From contig CP092872.1 of assembly GCA_030710605.1 (NCBI GenBank), positions 2,570,865 to 2,634,864 of the forward strand: a stretch of DNA of 64,000 nucleotides, written 5' to 3'. Below are positions 10,436 through 19,999 of this stretch, in pieces (the first letter of the stretch is position 1; each line of letters opens with the position of its first letter). A program made the translations under genes and the position numbers. Source of the DNA: Cordylochernes scorpioides (lineage: Eukaryota; Arthropoda; Arachnida; Pseudoscorpiones; Chernetidae). The notes beneath the pieces are model-generated. The model had not been told where the DNA came from. It was given only the letters and a program-made list of their open reading frames with translations, and did no database searches.

Positions 10436-11509
10436 ATTGGTAGAGATGCTAGTTCCGACCCAGTTGTCCTGAATCCCAACATCGACATCCCCAAGTATGA
10501 TGGAACAGAAGACCCTCGCCCATGGATTGAATCTCTTGAAGAAATTGGCTTCCTGTACCATTGGGCAGACTACATTATCTCCCGTTATGCTGCCATGAAT
10601 ATGATTGGTAGCGCCAAAACCTGGCTGAACCTACACAAAGTAAGTTTCACCAGCTGGGAAAATTTCAAGAGCCGCCTAATTGAGGATTTTGCCTCAGACG
10701 CTAACAAAGAAGAAATGAGGATGAGATTAAACAGGATACAACAGTGGAATGAACCTGCAATCAGGTTCGCAGAGGATATCCTTGTACTGTGCAACAAGGT
10801 CGACCCCCAAATGGAAGAAGAGACTAAAATAAACTGGGTTATTGGAGGGTTAAAGAAAGAATACTCTTTTGCCCTTCACCTAAACCCTCCTAAAAATACC
10901 AATGAACTTCTAGAAATTTGTAAAAAGCTGGATTTGTTCGAAAAGAATTACCAAGAACGTGCAGAAAAATCAAAAGCTCTTTATAATGGACCACGCTCTC
11001 CTCGTCCCCATCATCAAGAGCAATGGAAGAATGCTACGTCGTTCAGAAGACCATATCAGAACACCTCCAAGGCCCAGGCCCCCGCTCCGAGGTACTACCA
11101 GAACACCTCCAAGCCCCAGGCCCCCACTCCGAGGTATTACCAGAACAAGCCTCTGCCCCAGGTATCTGCCCCTAGACGATCTTACACTCCCAATCCTGAG
11201 CCAAAACCGATCTACCCAAGTAAAACATACAATAAGAATCCAAATTCAAATAGGAATAGGACAGAAGACGGGAGACCAATATGTTTCAAGTGTAACAAGC
11301 CAGGACACGTAGCGCGGTATTGCAGAGTCAGGTTTGTAAGAATTGTGGAAGAGGACCCCATAGTTACACAAGACAAGGTCGAAGAAGAAATCCAAATGGA
11401 TAATGGAACTCAGAAGTCGAGACCTCTGCTCTACTCTGACGTAAGTAATAGCCCGTACTCGAGTATCCCTACAAGGAATAGATATGCTGCATTAGAAGAT
11501 TTAAACTAA
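10346..11509 (+). CDS. gag: Gag protein of the gypsy element
   Basis: A 387-residue frame encoding the structural Gag protein that packages element RNA. The first two thirds match the retrotransposon Gag fold (GSAKTWLNLHKVSFTSWENF, then a FAEDILVLCNKVDP-like segment). Residues about 230-290 hold three imperfect repeats of a Gln/Pro-rich unit (RYYQNTSKPQAP). Near residue 312 a zinc knuckle CFKCNKPGHVARYC (C-X2-C-X4-H-X4-C) marks the nucleocapsid. The frame ends with TAA, 73 nt before the first pol ATG and in a different frame, so there is no ordinary gag-pol overlap. The start codon and first 30 codons fall inside the 5' LTR; no better start follows nearby, and the alternative would be a start beyond the LTR with loss of the N-terminus. 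Confidence 0.9.
   Translation: MVETRSGKMQDPAQERIKAEESAKPQPGATIGRDASSDPVVLNPNIDIPKYDGTEDPRPWIESLEEIGFLYHWADYIISRYAAMNMIGSAKTWLNLHKVSFTSWENFKSRLIEDFASDANKEEMRMRLNRIQQWNEPAIRFAEDILVLCNKVDPQMEEETKINWVIGGLKKEYSFALHLNPPKNTNELLEICKKLDLFEKNYQERAEKSKALYNGPRSPRPHHQEQWKNATSFRRPYQNTSKAQAPAPRYYQNTSKPQAPTPRYYQNKPLPQVSAPRRSYTPNPEPKPIYPSKTYNKNPNSNRNRTEDGRPICFKCNKPGHVARYCRVRFVRIVEEDPIVTQDKVEEEIQMDNGTQKSRPLLYSDVSNSPYSSIPTRNRYAALEDLN
10438..10455 (+). promoter_or_regulatory. Candidate tRNA primer-binding site
   Basis: Two bases after the LTR end the sequence reads TGGTAGAGATGC. A TGG start complements the CCA end of a tRNA, as expected for minus-strand priming. I cannot name the tRNA. The site lies inside the gag reading frame because gag begins in the LTR. 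Confidence 0.45.
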
Positions 11510-11582
11510 ACATCGCGCCTGAGTCCGTCAATCAAAGCAAGTCGACCATAAATGGAATTAAAAGTTAGACCCCAAATATAAA

Positions 11583-12905
11583 ATGAACATTAACGTGGAT
11601 AGAATCGGTATCTGCGAAGCTTTGATTGATACAGGCGCCGATCTTTCAGTGGTCGACCTTAGTACAGCTCTTAACACAGGTCTTGAAATAATAAATCCTG
11701 ATAAAATGTGCTCCGGACCCGATGGCAAAGAATTAGATATCGTAGGAAATATTATTTTAAATATAAAATTTGATGACAAAACAATTACACATCAATTTGT
11801 GATAATGAGAACACATTTGCGAATATTTATACTTGGACGTGATTTTCTTAAGAAAATGAACGCAAAAATTGATTGTCAGCGTGAAATAATCAAATATGAC
11901 TTGACAGAAAATCGTGACGTAATCAAATATCAACAGAAGAAAATAAAAAGTGCAAAGGATGCCATTATACCAGAACTTTCTATTAAATTGATTAATGCAT
12001 TTGTAGAAGCAGAGGATGGCGAATACATCATCGAGGAGAACCATAAAATGTTTCAAACAAATGGACTTCGACTAGCGAGAAGCTTAATAAATGTTGTGAA
12101 TAAGGAAACATATATCTGGATAACAAACCCTTACCCTCGACCATTAAAAATATTAAAAAACCAAACATTGTGCTTTGGAAGCCAGCCAGCCGAAGTGAAT
12201 CTTATGGAAGAAAGTGAACAAAAAGAGCATGAAGAACCCCAATTTCAGATAAATGAAAATTTAGCATATACGGAAAAGGAGCAATTGAAACAAGTTTTGG
12301 AAAGGTACGAGGATTTGTTTTCGTCGGGATTAGGAAGATCCAACTTAGCGAAACATCGGATCGATACAGAAGGCGCGAAACCGATCAAACACAAGCCGTA
12401 TAGGGTGAGCGCGAAAGAGCGAGAAATCATAAAAGAACAAATTGATGAAATGCTCAGAGACGGCATAATTAGACCATCCTCGAGTCCATGGTCCTTCCCT
12501 GTAATCTTGGTCAAGAAGCGAGATGGTAAGTACAGATTTTGCGTTGACTACAGAAAATTGAATGATGTAACAGTGAAGGATGTTTACCCAATTCCCAGAA
12601 TTGATGAAGTATTGGATACACTTCAAGGATCCAAATACTTTTCAGCAATTGACCTTAAATCAGGATATTGGCAAGTAGAGGTTGAGGAGAAAGATAAAGA
12701 AAAGACAGCCTTCACTACAGCACATGGCCTATATGAGTTCAACGTAATGCCCTTTGGTCTATGCAATGCCCCTGCTACATTTGAGAGGAACATGGAAAAT
12801 ATGCTTGGTAATCTTAGATGGCAAATTTGCTTATGTTATCTAGATGACGTTATATTTATAGCTCGGATTTTTCAACACATCTCAAAAGAATCGAAGCTGT
12901 TTTAA
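11583..12905 (+). CDS. pol: Pol part 1: aspartic protease and reverse transcriptase
   Basis: A 440-residue frame. The protease active site DTGADLSVVD lies at residues 16-25. After a spacer come reverse transcriptase blocks: IRPSSSPWSFPVILVKKRDG, YRFCVDYRKLNDVTVKDVYP, FSAIDLKSGYWQV, MPFGLCNAPATF and the catalytic YLDDV at about 419-423. Right after YLDDV the frame is lost: a one-base deletion near 12868-12875 shifts the reading, and a one-base insertion near 12915-12920 restores the original frame, so the two shifts compensate but leave a stop at 12903-12905. An upstream in-frame stop at 11559 separates this frame from gag. The enzyme copies element RNA to DNA in cytoplasmic particles. As it stands this copy would yield a truncated protein. 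Confidence 0.92.
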   Translation: MNINVDRIGICEALIDTGADLSVVDLSTALNTGLEIINPDKMCSGPDGKELDIVGNIILNIKFDDKTITHQFVIMRTHLRIFILGRDFLKKMNAKIDCQREIIKYDLTENRDVIKYQQKKIKSAKDAIIPELSIKLINAFVEAEDGEYIIEENHKMFQTNGLRLARSLINVVNKETYIWITNPYPRPLKILKNQTLCFGSQPAEVNLMEESEQKEHEEPQFQINENLAYTEKEQLKQVLERYEDLFSSGLGRSNLAKHRIDTEGAKPIKHKPYRVSAKEREIIKEQIDEMLRDGIIRPSSSPWSFPVILVKKRDGKYRFCVDYRKLNDVTVKDVYPIPRIDEVLDTLQGSKYFSAIDLKSGYWQVEVEEKDKEKTAFTTAHGLYEFNVMPFGLCNAPATFERNMENMLGNLRWQICLCYLDDVIFIARIFQHISKESKLF

Positions 12906-12932
12906 AAATGTTTTCGCGAGGCTAATTTAAAA

Positions 12933-14972
12933 TTGAACAACAAAAAATGCCAATTTGCTTTCGAAGAACTGGAGATTCTTGGCCATATAACTAATCAACA
13001 TGGTATAAAACCAGCGGAGCATAATATCAAGGCTATTAGAGATTTTCCTCGGCCCAAAAAGATAAAAGAAGTTCAATCATTTTTAGGAATGTGCTCATAT
13101 TATAGAAAATTTATCAAAGGTTTTTCAAAAATTGCCGATCCATTAACCAGTCTTATAAAAAAGAATGTACCTTTTACCTGGACAGAAAATCAAGAAAAAG
13201 CATTTCAAACCCTTAAAGTAGCATTGATAAATCCTCCAATCTTAGGGCACTTTGACCCGAATGCAATTACTTACATTCATACTGACGCATCTAACATCGG
13301 CCTGGGTGCAACATTAGTCCAAAAGTTCGGCGATAAAGAAAAAGTTATCTCATATTTAAGTCGAACACTGAGCAAACCTGAGCAAAATTATTCGACTACC
13401 GAAAAAGAATGTCTAGCTGTTGTGTGGTCAATGTCCAAGTTACGACCCTACCTATATGGAAGGCACTTCAAAATCGTAACTGATCATCACGCACTATGCT
13501 GGCTTAAGAATCTGAAAGATCCGACCGGCCGATTAGCACGATGGGCACTGAAGATTCAGGAATATAATTTCGAAATCATACATAAATCGGGTAAAAAACA
13601 TCTGGACGCTGATGGTCTATCTAGAGGACCCTTACCTGAAAACGAATGGGACGAAGATTATGAAAGACTATTTCTGAATCAAATAATAGACGAAAAGGAT
13701 GATTTTATTGAGAATATTAAGGAGAACCTTAGTGGAAACAAGCGTTCAATTACACAGAACTTCAAAGAAGAAAATGGGTGTCTCTACAAGAAAAATCCAA
13801 ATCCTGAAGGTAGGGCATGGTTGCTGGTAGTGCCAAAGAAGAGAAGGAAGGAAGTCATGAGTGAATACCACAACCATATGCTGAATGGCCATCTGGGCGT
13901 CGCCAGAACCACTTACCGATTGAAGAATAAATACTATTGGCCTTCCATGTTGAAAGATGTTTCAGAATTTGTAAAGACGTGCCATCTTTGCCAAAGTCGG
14001 AAAGGTTCAAATCACTTGCCTTCTGGACTTCTACAACCTATTCCCCCAGCTAACTACCCTTTTGAAAGAATCGGAATTGACTTTGTTGGCCCCTTGCCAT
14101 CAACGAAAAGAAGAAGGAAGTGGATAATTGTGTTGACTGATTATTATACCAAGTATGCTGAAACAAAGGCAGTATCAGAAGCAACTGTGAAAGAAGTCTC
14201 TACATTTTTAATCGAACATATTATTTTACGTCACGGGGCCCCAAGATTTCTTATTAGCGATAGAGGTTCACAATTCACTAGCAATTTGATGAAGGAGGTA
14301 ATGAAAATGTGCAAAGTGAAACACTGCTTCACAACGAGCTACCACCCCCAGACTAACGGACTAACGGAACGGCTAAATAGAACTTTAATCAATATGATCA
14401 GCATGTATGTGAACACAGACCAAAAGAACTGGGATGAAATCCTCCCTTTTATCACCCACGCGTATAATACCACGATTCAAGAAACCACAGGCTACTCTCC
14501 ATTTTTCCTGTTGTTTGGAAGGGAACCCATGTCCCTCTTAGACGACGAGAATATCCCAACGGACAGTAACATGGACGATTACGACGAATATATAGAAAAC
14601 TACTTAGATAAAATAGCAAGGACGAGACAGGTAGTCATTAACAACACAGAGAAGACTCAGGAAAGAATGAAAAGAAACTATGACAAAAAACACAATGAGA
14701 AAATCTATGAACCAGGACATTTAGTGGCAGTTTGGACACCAGTCAGGAAAATCGGAAAATGCGAAAAACTATTGAGAAAATATTTTGGCCCATATCGAAT
14801 ATTAAAGAAGCTGTCTAACGTAAATTACTTAATTGAGCCGAAAGATAATCCTGGCCAAGACCCATTGATTGTCCATGTCTCAAGACTCAAACCCTATTTT
14901 GAGAGAATTGATGAGGTAACTCACGAGGACGTGACGACCTCTGGAGAGGGGGAAGTGTTACATCATGATTAA
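12933..14972 (+). CDS. pol: Pol part 2: RNase H and integrase
   Basis: A 679-residue continuation in the same frame number as part 1, beyond the compensated frameshift. It starts in the reverse transcriptase connection (SFLGMCSYYRKFIKGFS). RNase H is marked by IHTDASNIGLGATLVQ, TEKECLAVVW and KIVTDHHALCWL. Integrase has the zinc motif around H..H and CHLCQSRK, the three catalytic acidic residues in GIDFVGP, LISDRGSQF and GLTERLNR, and a GPY/F-like end module (YFGPYRILKKLSN). No chromodomain follows. The stop lies at 14970-14972, inside the 3' LTR. The first ATG is internal to the domain and is not a natural start. Confidence 0.92.
   Translation: MNNKKCQFAFEELEILGHITNQHGIKPAEHNIKAIRDFPRPKKIKEVQSFLGMCSYYRKFIKGFSKIADPLTSLIKKNVPFTWTENQEKAFQTLKVALINPPILGHFDPNAITYIHTDASNIGLGATLVQKFGDKEKVISYLSRTLSKPEQNYSTTEKECLAVVWSMSKLRPYLYGRHFKIVTDHHALCWLKNLKDPTGRLARWALKIQEYNFEIIHKSGKKHLDADGLSRGPLPENEWDEDYERLFLNQIIDEKDDFIENIKENLSGNKRSITQNFKEENGCLYKKNPNPEGRAWLLVVPKKRRKEVMSEYHNHMLNGHLGVARTTYRLKNKYYWPSMLKDVSEFVKTCHLCQSRKGSNHLPSGLLQPIPPANYPFERIGIDFVGPLPSTKRRRKWIIVLTDYYTKYAETKAVSEATVKEVSTFLIEHIILRHGAPRFLISDRGSQFTSNLMKEVMKMCKVKHCFTTSYHPQTNGLTERLNRTLINMISMYVNTDQKNWDEILPFITHAYNTTIQETTGYSPFFLLFGREPMSLLDDENIPTDSNMDDYDEYIENYLDKIARTRQVVINNTEKTQERMKRNYDKKHNEKIYEPGHLVAVWTPVRKIGKCEKLLRKYFGPYRILKKLSNVNYLIEPKDNPGQDPLIVHVSRLKPYFERIDEVTHEDVTTSGEGEVLHHD
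14942..14955 (+). promoter_or_regulatory. Polypurine tract of the gypsy element
   Basis: GGAGAGGGGGAAG lies immediately before the TG of the 3' LTR, the expected place for the RNase H-resistant primer of plus-strand DNA. It is also coding for the last residues of Pol. Confidence 0.8.
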
Positions 14973-15293
14973 TGGCGTATTTATTATATTATTTTTAATA
15001 TATATTTGAAATTTAAATTATATATTTATTTATTTTTATATTCTATGATATTTATTTAAAACAGATTATTTTTAGATTATCATCATTTGTATTTAGGTAC
15101 ACTGTGACTTCACTGCTCTCTTTGATGTGAGAAAATAAATACATGATTCTGGTGGCTACATAAAGTAGACTTATCTCATTATTCCCTTTTATAAATTTGT
15201 AGGATGGTTGAAACACGCTCTGGTAAGATGCAAGACCCAGCACAGGAGAGAATCAAGGCTGAAGAGTCTGCCAAGCCGCAACCTGGTGCAACA
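14956..15293 (+). repeat. 3' LTR of the gypsy element
   Basis: Same 338 bp as the 5' LTR with one visible mismatch. Followed by the second ATAC target duplication at 15294-15297, which also begins the neighbouring MITE. Confidence 0.93.
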
Positions 15294-15294
15294 A

Positions 15295-15500
15295 TACACT
15301 CATGGACAAAACTTATGTAAGTGGATAGTCTCTGATGTCGCCAATTGTCTGTTTTTTTTTTTAAGAAGACAGAAGTTGTTCACACTTGGTTATCTCGTGT
15401 GTCTTCAATAAAGGTCACTGTAATATCCTTTCAGAGTTATTGTCTGAATCCTGATATACGTTACAAGGTACAACTTCCTTAAGTTTTGTCCAAGAGTGTA
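15295..15500. mobile_element. MITE, CACTCATGG family, abutting the gypsy insertion
   Basis: Complete-looking copy from TACACTCATGGACAAAAC to CTTAAGTTTTGTCCAAGAGTG. Its left TA end coincides with the gypsy target duplication, so the retrotransposon landed exactly at its border. Confidence 0.85.
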
Positions 15501-15574
15501 TTTGTCGATGTAATAAAATCATTCATTAATAAGGAGATGAAGCGTCACTACAGTATGTGGACGTAGATGCCCAC

Positions 15575-15784
15575 CTCGATGACCTGGAAGGACTTGGTCA
15601 TCATGGCGATGAGCATGTTGATGAGCACGACGATGGCGGCCACGTGGTAGGACATGAACAGCCCCTGTCCCACCGTCTCTATGAACCGGTCGTCCTCCAC
15701 CAGGTCCGTGCTCTTGGGGTTCCCGATCCCGAACAGGGACCAGAACAGCGTGGTGAACGTGTTGCCGATCCTGTACCAGCACGT
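15575..15784 (-). CDS. TRPC-type channel, pore and S6 exon (left copy)
   Basis: Encodes the pore helix and S6 of the channel: NTFTTLFWSLFGI (pore), then GQGLFMSYHVAAIVVLINML followed by IAMMTKSFQVIE (S6). The donor GTGGGC follows ...FQVIE in phase 0 and joins cleanly to DHADREW at 7438. The 5' border is uncertain. The nearest AG acceptor gives a phase-0 exon starting TCWYRIG at 15784, but the upstream exon ends in phase 2. An AG at about 15816 would match phase and add about ten residues (KHSCLMSHNQ). A dispersed repeat begins about 15 bp further upstream and may have altered the acceptor, or a small exon may be missing. Confidence 0.85.
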
Positions 15785-15821
15785 CTGGTTGTGGGACATG
15801 AGACAAGAATGTTTACTTTTA

Positions 15822-15965
15822 CACATACAACAAAAACTTTTACCTGCCTTACTGCGATGATAAAATATTGGGAGGGGCTTGGCTCATCAGTGGTGAACCC
15901 TCCCAGCGGTCTCGCCAATTTAATCTACCAGAGCTCTAATACTGTATTGGACGATTCTAATTATA
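15822..15965. repeat. Dispersed repeat arm (GGTGAACCCTCCCAGCGG family)
   Basis: Same block as at 36540-36660, 37620-37760, 51250-51340, 51460-51560, 53770-53900 and 54570-54700: CTTACTG, GCTCATCAGTGGTGAACCCT, CCCAGCGG, CAATTTAATCTACCAGA, TACTGTATTGGA. In the other places it forms the arms of fold-back elements; here it stands alone just upstream of a TRPC exon. Confidence 0.7.
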
Positions 15966-15975
15966 CATGCTAGTT

Positions 15976-16920
15976 GTGTATAGACAGAACTGGATGGTGA
16001 AGTCGTTTTTCTCCTGACATCTTAATTCGGTTTGTTACTCGGGGCTTTAAAGAGTCGATATCTAAAAGCCCATGTACCTTCTCTGCAGAAATAAAAATAA
16101 AGATAATAACATTATATCATCTCCAATACGGAGAAACATCATTTCACTCAGTTCTTCACAATTCTACCTAATTCATACTGAGAGATTGTATTTTAGATTT
16201 CCGATAGGTACTATAGAATCAAAATTAACTTTTACCTTTTTTTTCCTATATAAGTATAGAAGTTTTATTTCATTGTGTTACACTAGAAATGGACCAAATT
16301 TTCTTATATTTATAGTATGAGGAATATTGGAAACAAGCATGGATTTTAAATTGATACATATCAAAACACAAATTCACTCGTGTCTCTGTTGTCTTTTTAA
16401 ATCAACCAGCTTCAAAAGTTTGGTCTTTTATCATATGGGACATCGCCTCTTTGGTCTATATTTCTAGAAACTACCAAAATTGGTATTTGCCACTCCTGAA
16501 TGCCGTTGTTCTTAATAGAATCCTTATCTTCATGTCTTAGCATACAGGGGTTTAGTATCAAAGACAAGAACAATCTTCTTGAACGTTTGTTCTTTTAAAC
16601 GACTTGGTACTGAAGTTTGTACACTTCAATAGCCATTTTGTTCCAAGAATATTCTGCATAAGGTTCATTTGGTTCCGGACATAAACTACAGCCGAAATCC
16701 CGAAAATCCAACAACAACAACAAAAAGCAATACATTAATATATAATACAATTTGTATTCTGTCAATTTGGAGCAGAAACATACACGTTGTCAGTTCAAAA
16801 TATAAGTCCGGCCCGCAATTTGATAAGAGTATTTGTATAGCATTTTGCATATTTTCCTTTTCCGGGATTTTGACTCGTATTTTATATATATTAGTCCAAA
16901 TTATATAAATAATAATATTA
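15976..16920. other. Intron, no gene recognised
   Basis: AT-rich intron of the channel. Open frames of 79-89 codons on both strands show no motif and low-complexity composition. Nothing else seen. Confidence 0.5.
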
Positions 16921-16924
16921 TATA

Positions 16925-17097
16925 CACAGTAGAAGCTCCCTGTAAAGGACAACACCTAATTACAGAAGCAAATTGTCCTTTAAAGAGAGGTGTCCTCTTA
17001 CTGGAGAGTTGCTAAATTGTAAAAATGGTAATTTTGCAAATGAAAACTGTCCTTTGTAGAGAGGTGTCCGCTATATAAAGGGAGGTTCTACTGTATA
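16925..17097. mobile_element. Short MITE with CAGTAGAA...TTCTACTG ends
   Basis: Inverted ends CAGTAGAAGCTCCCTGTAAA and the complement of AAAGGGAGGTTCTACTG, near TA. Internal GGACA/TGTCC blocks are also inverted. Ends starting CAGT next to TA are typical of pogo/Tigger-type elements. About 170 bp, non-coding. Confidence 0.7.
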
Positions 17098-17599
17098 GCA
17101 AACACTCCAAAGATCGAAATCCAAGTTCTATAAAGAAACGCACATCTACCTGCTGTGTACAAATATTGAGGCCTAGAACAGGAGTTTGCTGAGGTTGTGT
17201 TTGAAGTCAGCCCGCTGTAATTGGATTGGACAATACCGCTGACTTCAGCCACTCGAATTTCTTTCTTGACTTCTCTATAGAGCCTGGTGGATGCCGTCTC
17301 ACATCTTTTGTTTACCACATTCTACTGCAGCTCGAGGGTGTCCTGGACTATGGAATGTTGTCTTTAGGACAAAGGATGGTAGCCATTCGATGGAGAACTT
17401 TAGTGACATGGAAACAGCACACAATATTTGCAACGCTAACCTATTGAAACTATCCATGTGTATAAGTACAAATGGAGGTTTGCATTTAATGTATATCGGC
17501 TGTATATGTTTACACACTTCATTTACTTTATCTCTAATTTATAAATACTTTATTTATGAGATGTACGTGTACTTACTTTATACATGCCTAATGTATATA

Positions 17600-17822
17600 T
17601 TCACTCATAGACAAAACTTAAGTTGTACCTTTTAGCATATAAGTCTATGATGTCGCTGGTCATCTTTTTTGTTTTGTGAAGGAGATAGAAGCAATTTTGT
17701 TCACACTTGGTTATCTCATGTGTCTTTAATAAAGGTCACTGTAATATCTTTCAGAGTTATTGTCTCAATCCCGATATACATGCTAAAAGGTACAACTTCC
17801 CTAAGTTTTGTCCATGAGTGTA
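17600..17822. mobile_element. MITE, CACTCATGG family
   Basis: Copy from TTCACTCATAGACAAAACTT to CTAAGTTTTGTCCATGAGTG, flanked by TA. Internal order as in other copies. Confidence 0.83.
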
Positions 17823-17939
17823 TTATGCTTTGTAGCTGTTGTACTCGATTTACCCTATCTATGTTCCTTATTGTATTACTATACAAATATCACTACATGG
17901 CATTGTGAAGAAAATCCATAGCTGGATGGTAACTGTCGA

Positions 17940-18090
17940 ACAAACAATCCAATGTTCTTCTCCTCCCCCTTGGCCTCTGCAGCCGCTGCGTACTTGGAGG
18001 GGTCCCTGAGCCAGAGTCGGGGCCTCAGGGAGGTCCGTGGCCAGGGCAATGAGGTTCTTCAGGTCATTATTAGCCAACATGTAGACACCA
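17940..18090 (-). other. GC-rich island in the channel intron, origin unknown
   Basis: In this window GC-rich islands usually mark exons. On the minus strand the island reads MLANNDLKNLIALATDLPEA and, after a change of frame, LRPRLWLRDPSKYAAAAEAK. It does not match any TRPC segment I know and its position (between the S1-S5 exons and the pore exon) has no missing TRPC part. It may be a decayed exon of another gene or a processed fragment. Confidence 0.3.
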
Positions 18091-18099
18091 AATCCAATA

Positions 18100-19282
18100 G
18101 TATACAACTACGCATTCGTATATAACAACATCGCTCCAAAATCTGGATAAACCGGAGCTACCAAACTCTGTCTTTACATATAGTGCACGGATTTTATTTA
18201 TAACACGACATCTTGAAACAACGATGAGTATTTATAAGCAATTAAAACTAAGCCACGGTCCTATCCATTGCCGCATGCAAACAAACCTGGCCAAGGTATC
18301 ATTGTATGCTTTCGATATTTGAATCGCAATCCAAGTTCATCAAGCCGGTTGAATCTCAAAATATCAACGATTTGATACATTTTAGAGTTTCTTTGTCGAA
18401 TTATGGCGGCTAGCTCACGGGCCCGTTTCAACAGCTCATATAAAAAGAAACGATTCTATATTTAAAAAACCTGATATTTTCATATATATATATACACCCA
18501 ATATTTATATATTTTGACCTTGGCGACCGCTCTACATACATTCTATAACTGCAGTGAGGCAGCCTACCGACATGTTATTACAATGCATCTCTGTGCTAGC
18601 TTTTGTGGAAACTCTGCTTTTGTTGTTCGCTTGGCGGTCCGCCAGTACCTTCCTTCCATCATATCGAACCTGGCTCGGTTCCTGCTTCTCAACTCCTACA
18701 GTAGCACATCCACCACATCACCTACAGTAGGTCGCCAGTTTTGCGAAATGTTCCATAGTTTTCTATATCGTCGATGAAACGCTGCCCACCTCCTAAACCT
18801 GTTCGTCCCTAACAGGGCAAAGCCAGATAATCAATGTTGTTGTTGTCGTGTCCAATGAAGAGCCTCAGATGTCTCCCTACATCTCTATCACTGCAATGTT
18901 CTCTATCTTGGGTGTGTAAAGCTGCTGCTCTGGGTCCATGTCAATTTTCTGTAAGGCTGCAGCCATTGCTAGGCATGAGAATATGTGGGTAGGTGTTAGT
19001 TCCACAGATGATCAATAACAAGGGGAATAAATAAAATGTTAATTACTGTTGTTTTTCTTAGTTACCGCGCTGTAAAAAAAAAACACGTATACACCAGTCT
19101 TAGACAGTAGTGTGTCGTAGACCTGGCCAGATGTCAGTTGCTGATGTTACCGGGAACTCTCTCTAAGATATTGAGACAGTCGGATAATGGACGTTTCACA
19201 GTCAGGATATCATGTCGAATTAGTGACAGCTAGAGACGGCATGGAAGAATTAAACGATCTAGGGAATAATTAAAATACTTAC
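18100..19282. other. Intron, no gene recognised
   Basis: Mostly AT-rich. A GC-richer patch at about 18520-18830 has an 87-codon frame without recognisable motif. Nothing further can be supported. Confidence 0.5.
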
Positions 19283-19766
19283 GTCATGAAGGCGTCATGG
19301 TTGCGCTGGCAGTTGACGGGGCGGCCGTCCGGGCGGACCTCGCAGTACTCAGTATTGGCGTCGTAGTACCAGTAGAGCTGGTTGAGGCCGCAGGCGAACG
19401 ACGTCAGCACCAGGAAGAAGATGAAGAGGAACTTGGCGATGTCGATGACCATGCAGCCCAGCGAGATCTGCAGAGGACCCAGGTGAGGGTTAGTCTGGAA
19501 CAGGTAGATTATCCTGGCGAAGCTGAAGACGTTCGCCACGGCGAAGACTCCCTCGGAGACCAAAGTGGGGTCGTTGTTGGGCCAGTGGCCGCGCTCCAGG
19601 GTCCTCGGGCCGAAGCGCTCCGCCGTGTAGAGATAGGCGACGGCCTTAAGGGAGAAGGTGGCCAGGTAGAGCGAGAGCATGATGAAATCCAGCCAGTTCC
19701 ACCACTGACGCAGGTAGGCCTTGAATCCTTCCTCCCAGAGCTGCTTGCACTCCGACCACACCATAC
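19283..19766 (-). CDS. TRPC-type channel, S3-S5 exon (left copy)
   Basis: The largest exon (484 bp, phase 1 in, phase 2 out). It opens GMVWSECKQLWEEGF, continues with the membrane segment WWNWLDFIMLSLYLATFSLK, then an extracellular stretch, VSEGVFAVANVFSFARI and the highly conserved HLGPLQISLG block, and ends with S5 (AKFLFIFFLVLTSFACGLNQ), LYWYY and a Cys-containing loop before the pore. The HLGPLQISLG motif is characteristic of TRPC channels across animals. The acceptor is TGTTGTAG and the donor is GTAAGT, both canonical. The matching right-arm exon would lie beyond the window edge. Confidence 0.95.
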
Positions 19767-19818
19767 CTACAACAGACAATGTCAGGACACCACACAGCAG
19801 TGGGGTGGAACCACAGAC

Positions 19819-19952
19819 CTACGACCCAGAAGAAGATGAGCCACTCCACGATGGATAGCGGTGGACCTCGGAGATTCTGCCGCGAGCGCTCGCTGCCCTC
19901 CGTCCGTGTGGACGCCAGCACCAGCAACATCAGGAAGAACCCGAAAGAGGCA
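19819..19952 (-). CDS. TRPC-type channel, S2 exon (left copy)
   Basis: A 134-bp exon (phase 2 in, phase 1 out) giving SASFGFFLMLLVLASTRTEG and, later, LSIVEWLIFFWVV. The first codon is split with the previous exon, giving FIYHSASF, which matches the layout of insect TRP (…KFICHTASF…). The donor GTCTGT follows GTCGTAG and joins to GT-ATG-GTG in the next exon. Right-arm twin at 63829-63962 differs by one silent change that I can see. Confidence 0.93.
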
Positions 19953-19999
19953 CTAGACCACAACAACAAGTATTTGGCCAATATCTTGGAACAAATATA

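Larger units (their letters stand above)
10098..15293 (+). mobile_element. Ty3/gypsy LTR retrotransposon, nearly intact
   Basis: A 5196-bp element with direct 338-bp LTRs, a 4-bp target duplication ATAC (10094-10097 and 15294-15297), a gag frame, and a pol region in the order protease, reverse transcriptase, RNase H, integrase, which is the Ty3/gypsy (Metaviridae) order. There is no env and no chromodomain. LTRs differ at a single position I could see, so insertion is recent. The element lies in the TRPC intron on the opposite strand to the channel, right at the edge of a MITE. Odd points: the gag start codon lies within the 5' LTR and the pol stop lies within the 3' LTR, and pol carries a compensating pair of frameshifts in the reverse transcriptase. 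Confidence 0.95.

Noticed and set aside
19297..19839. 180-codon plus-strand frame
   Set aside because: Shadow of the TRPC S3-S5 and S2 exons.
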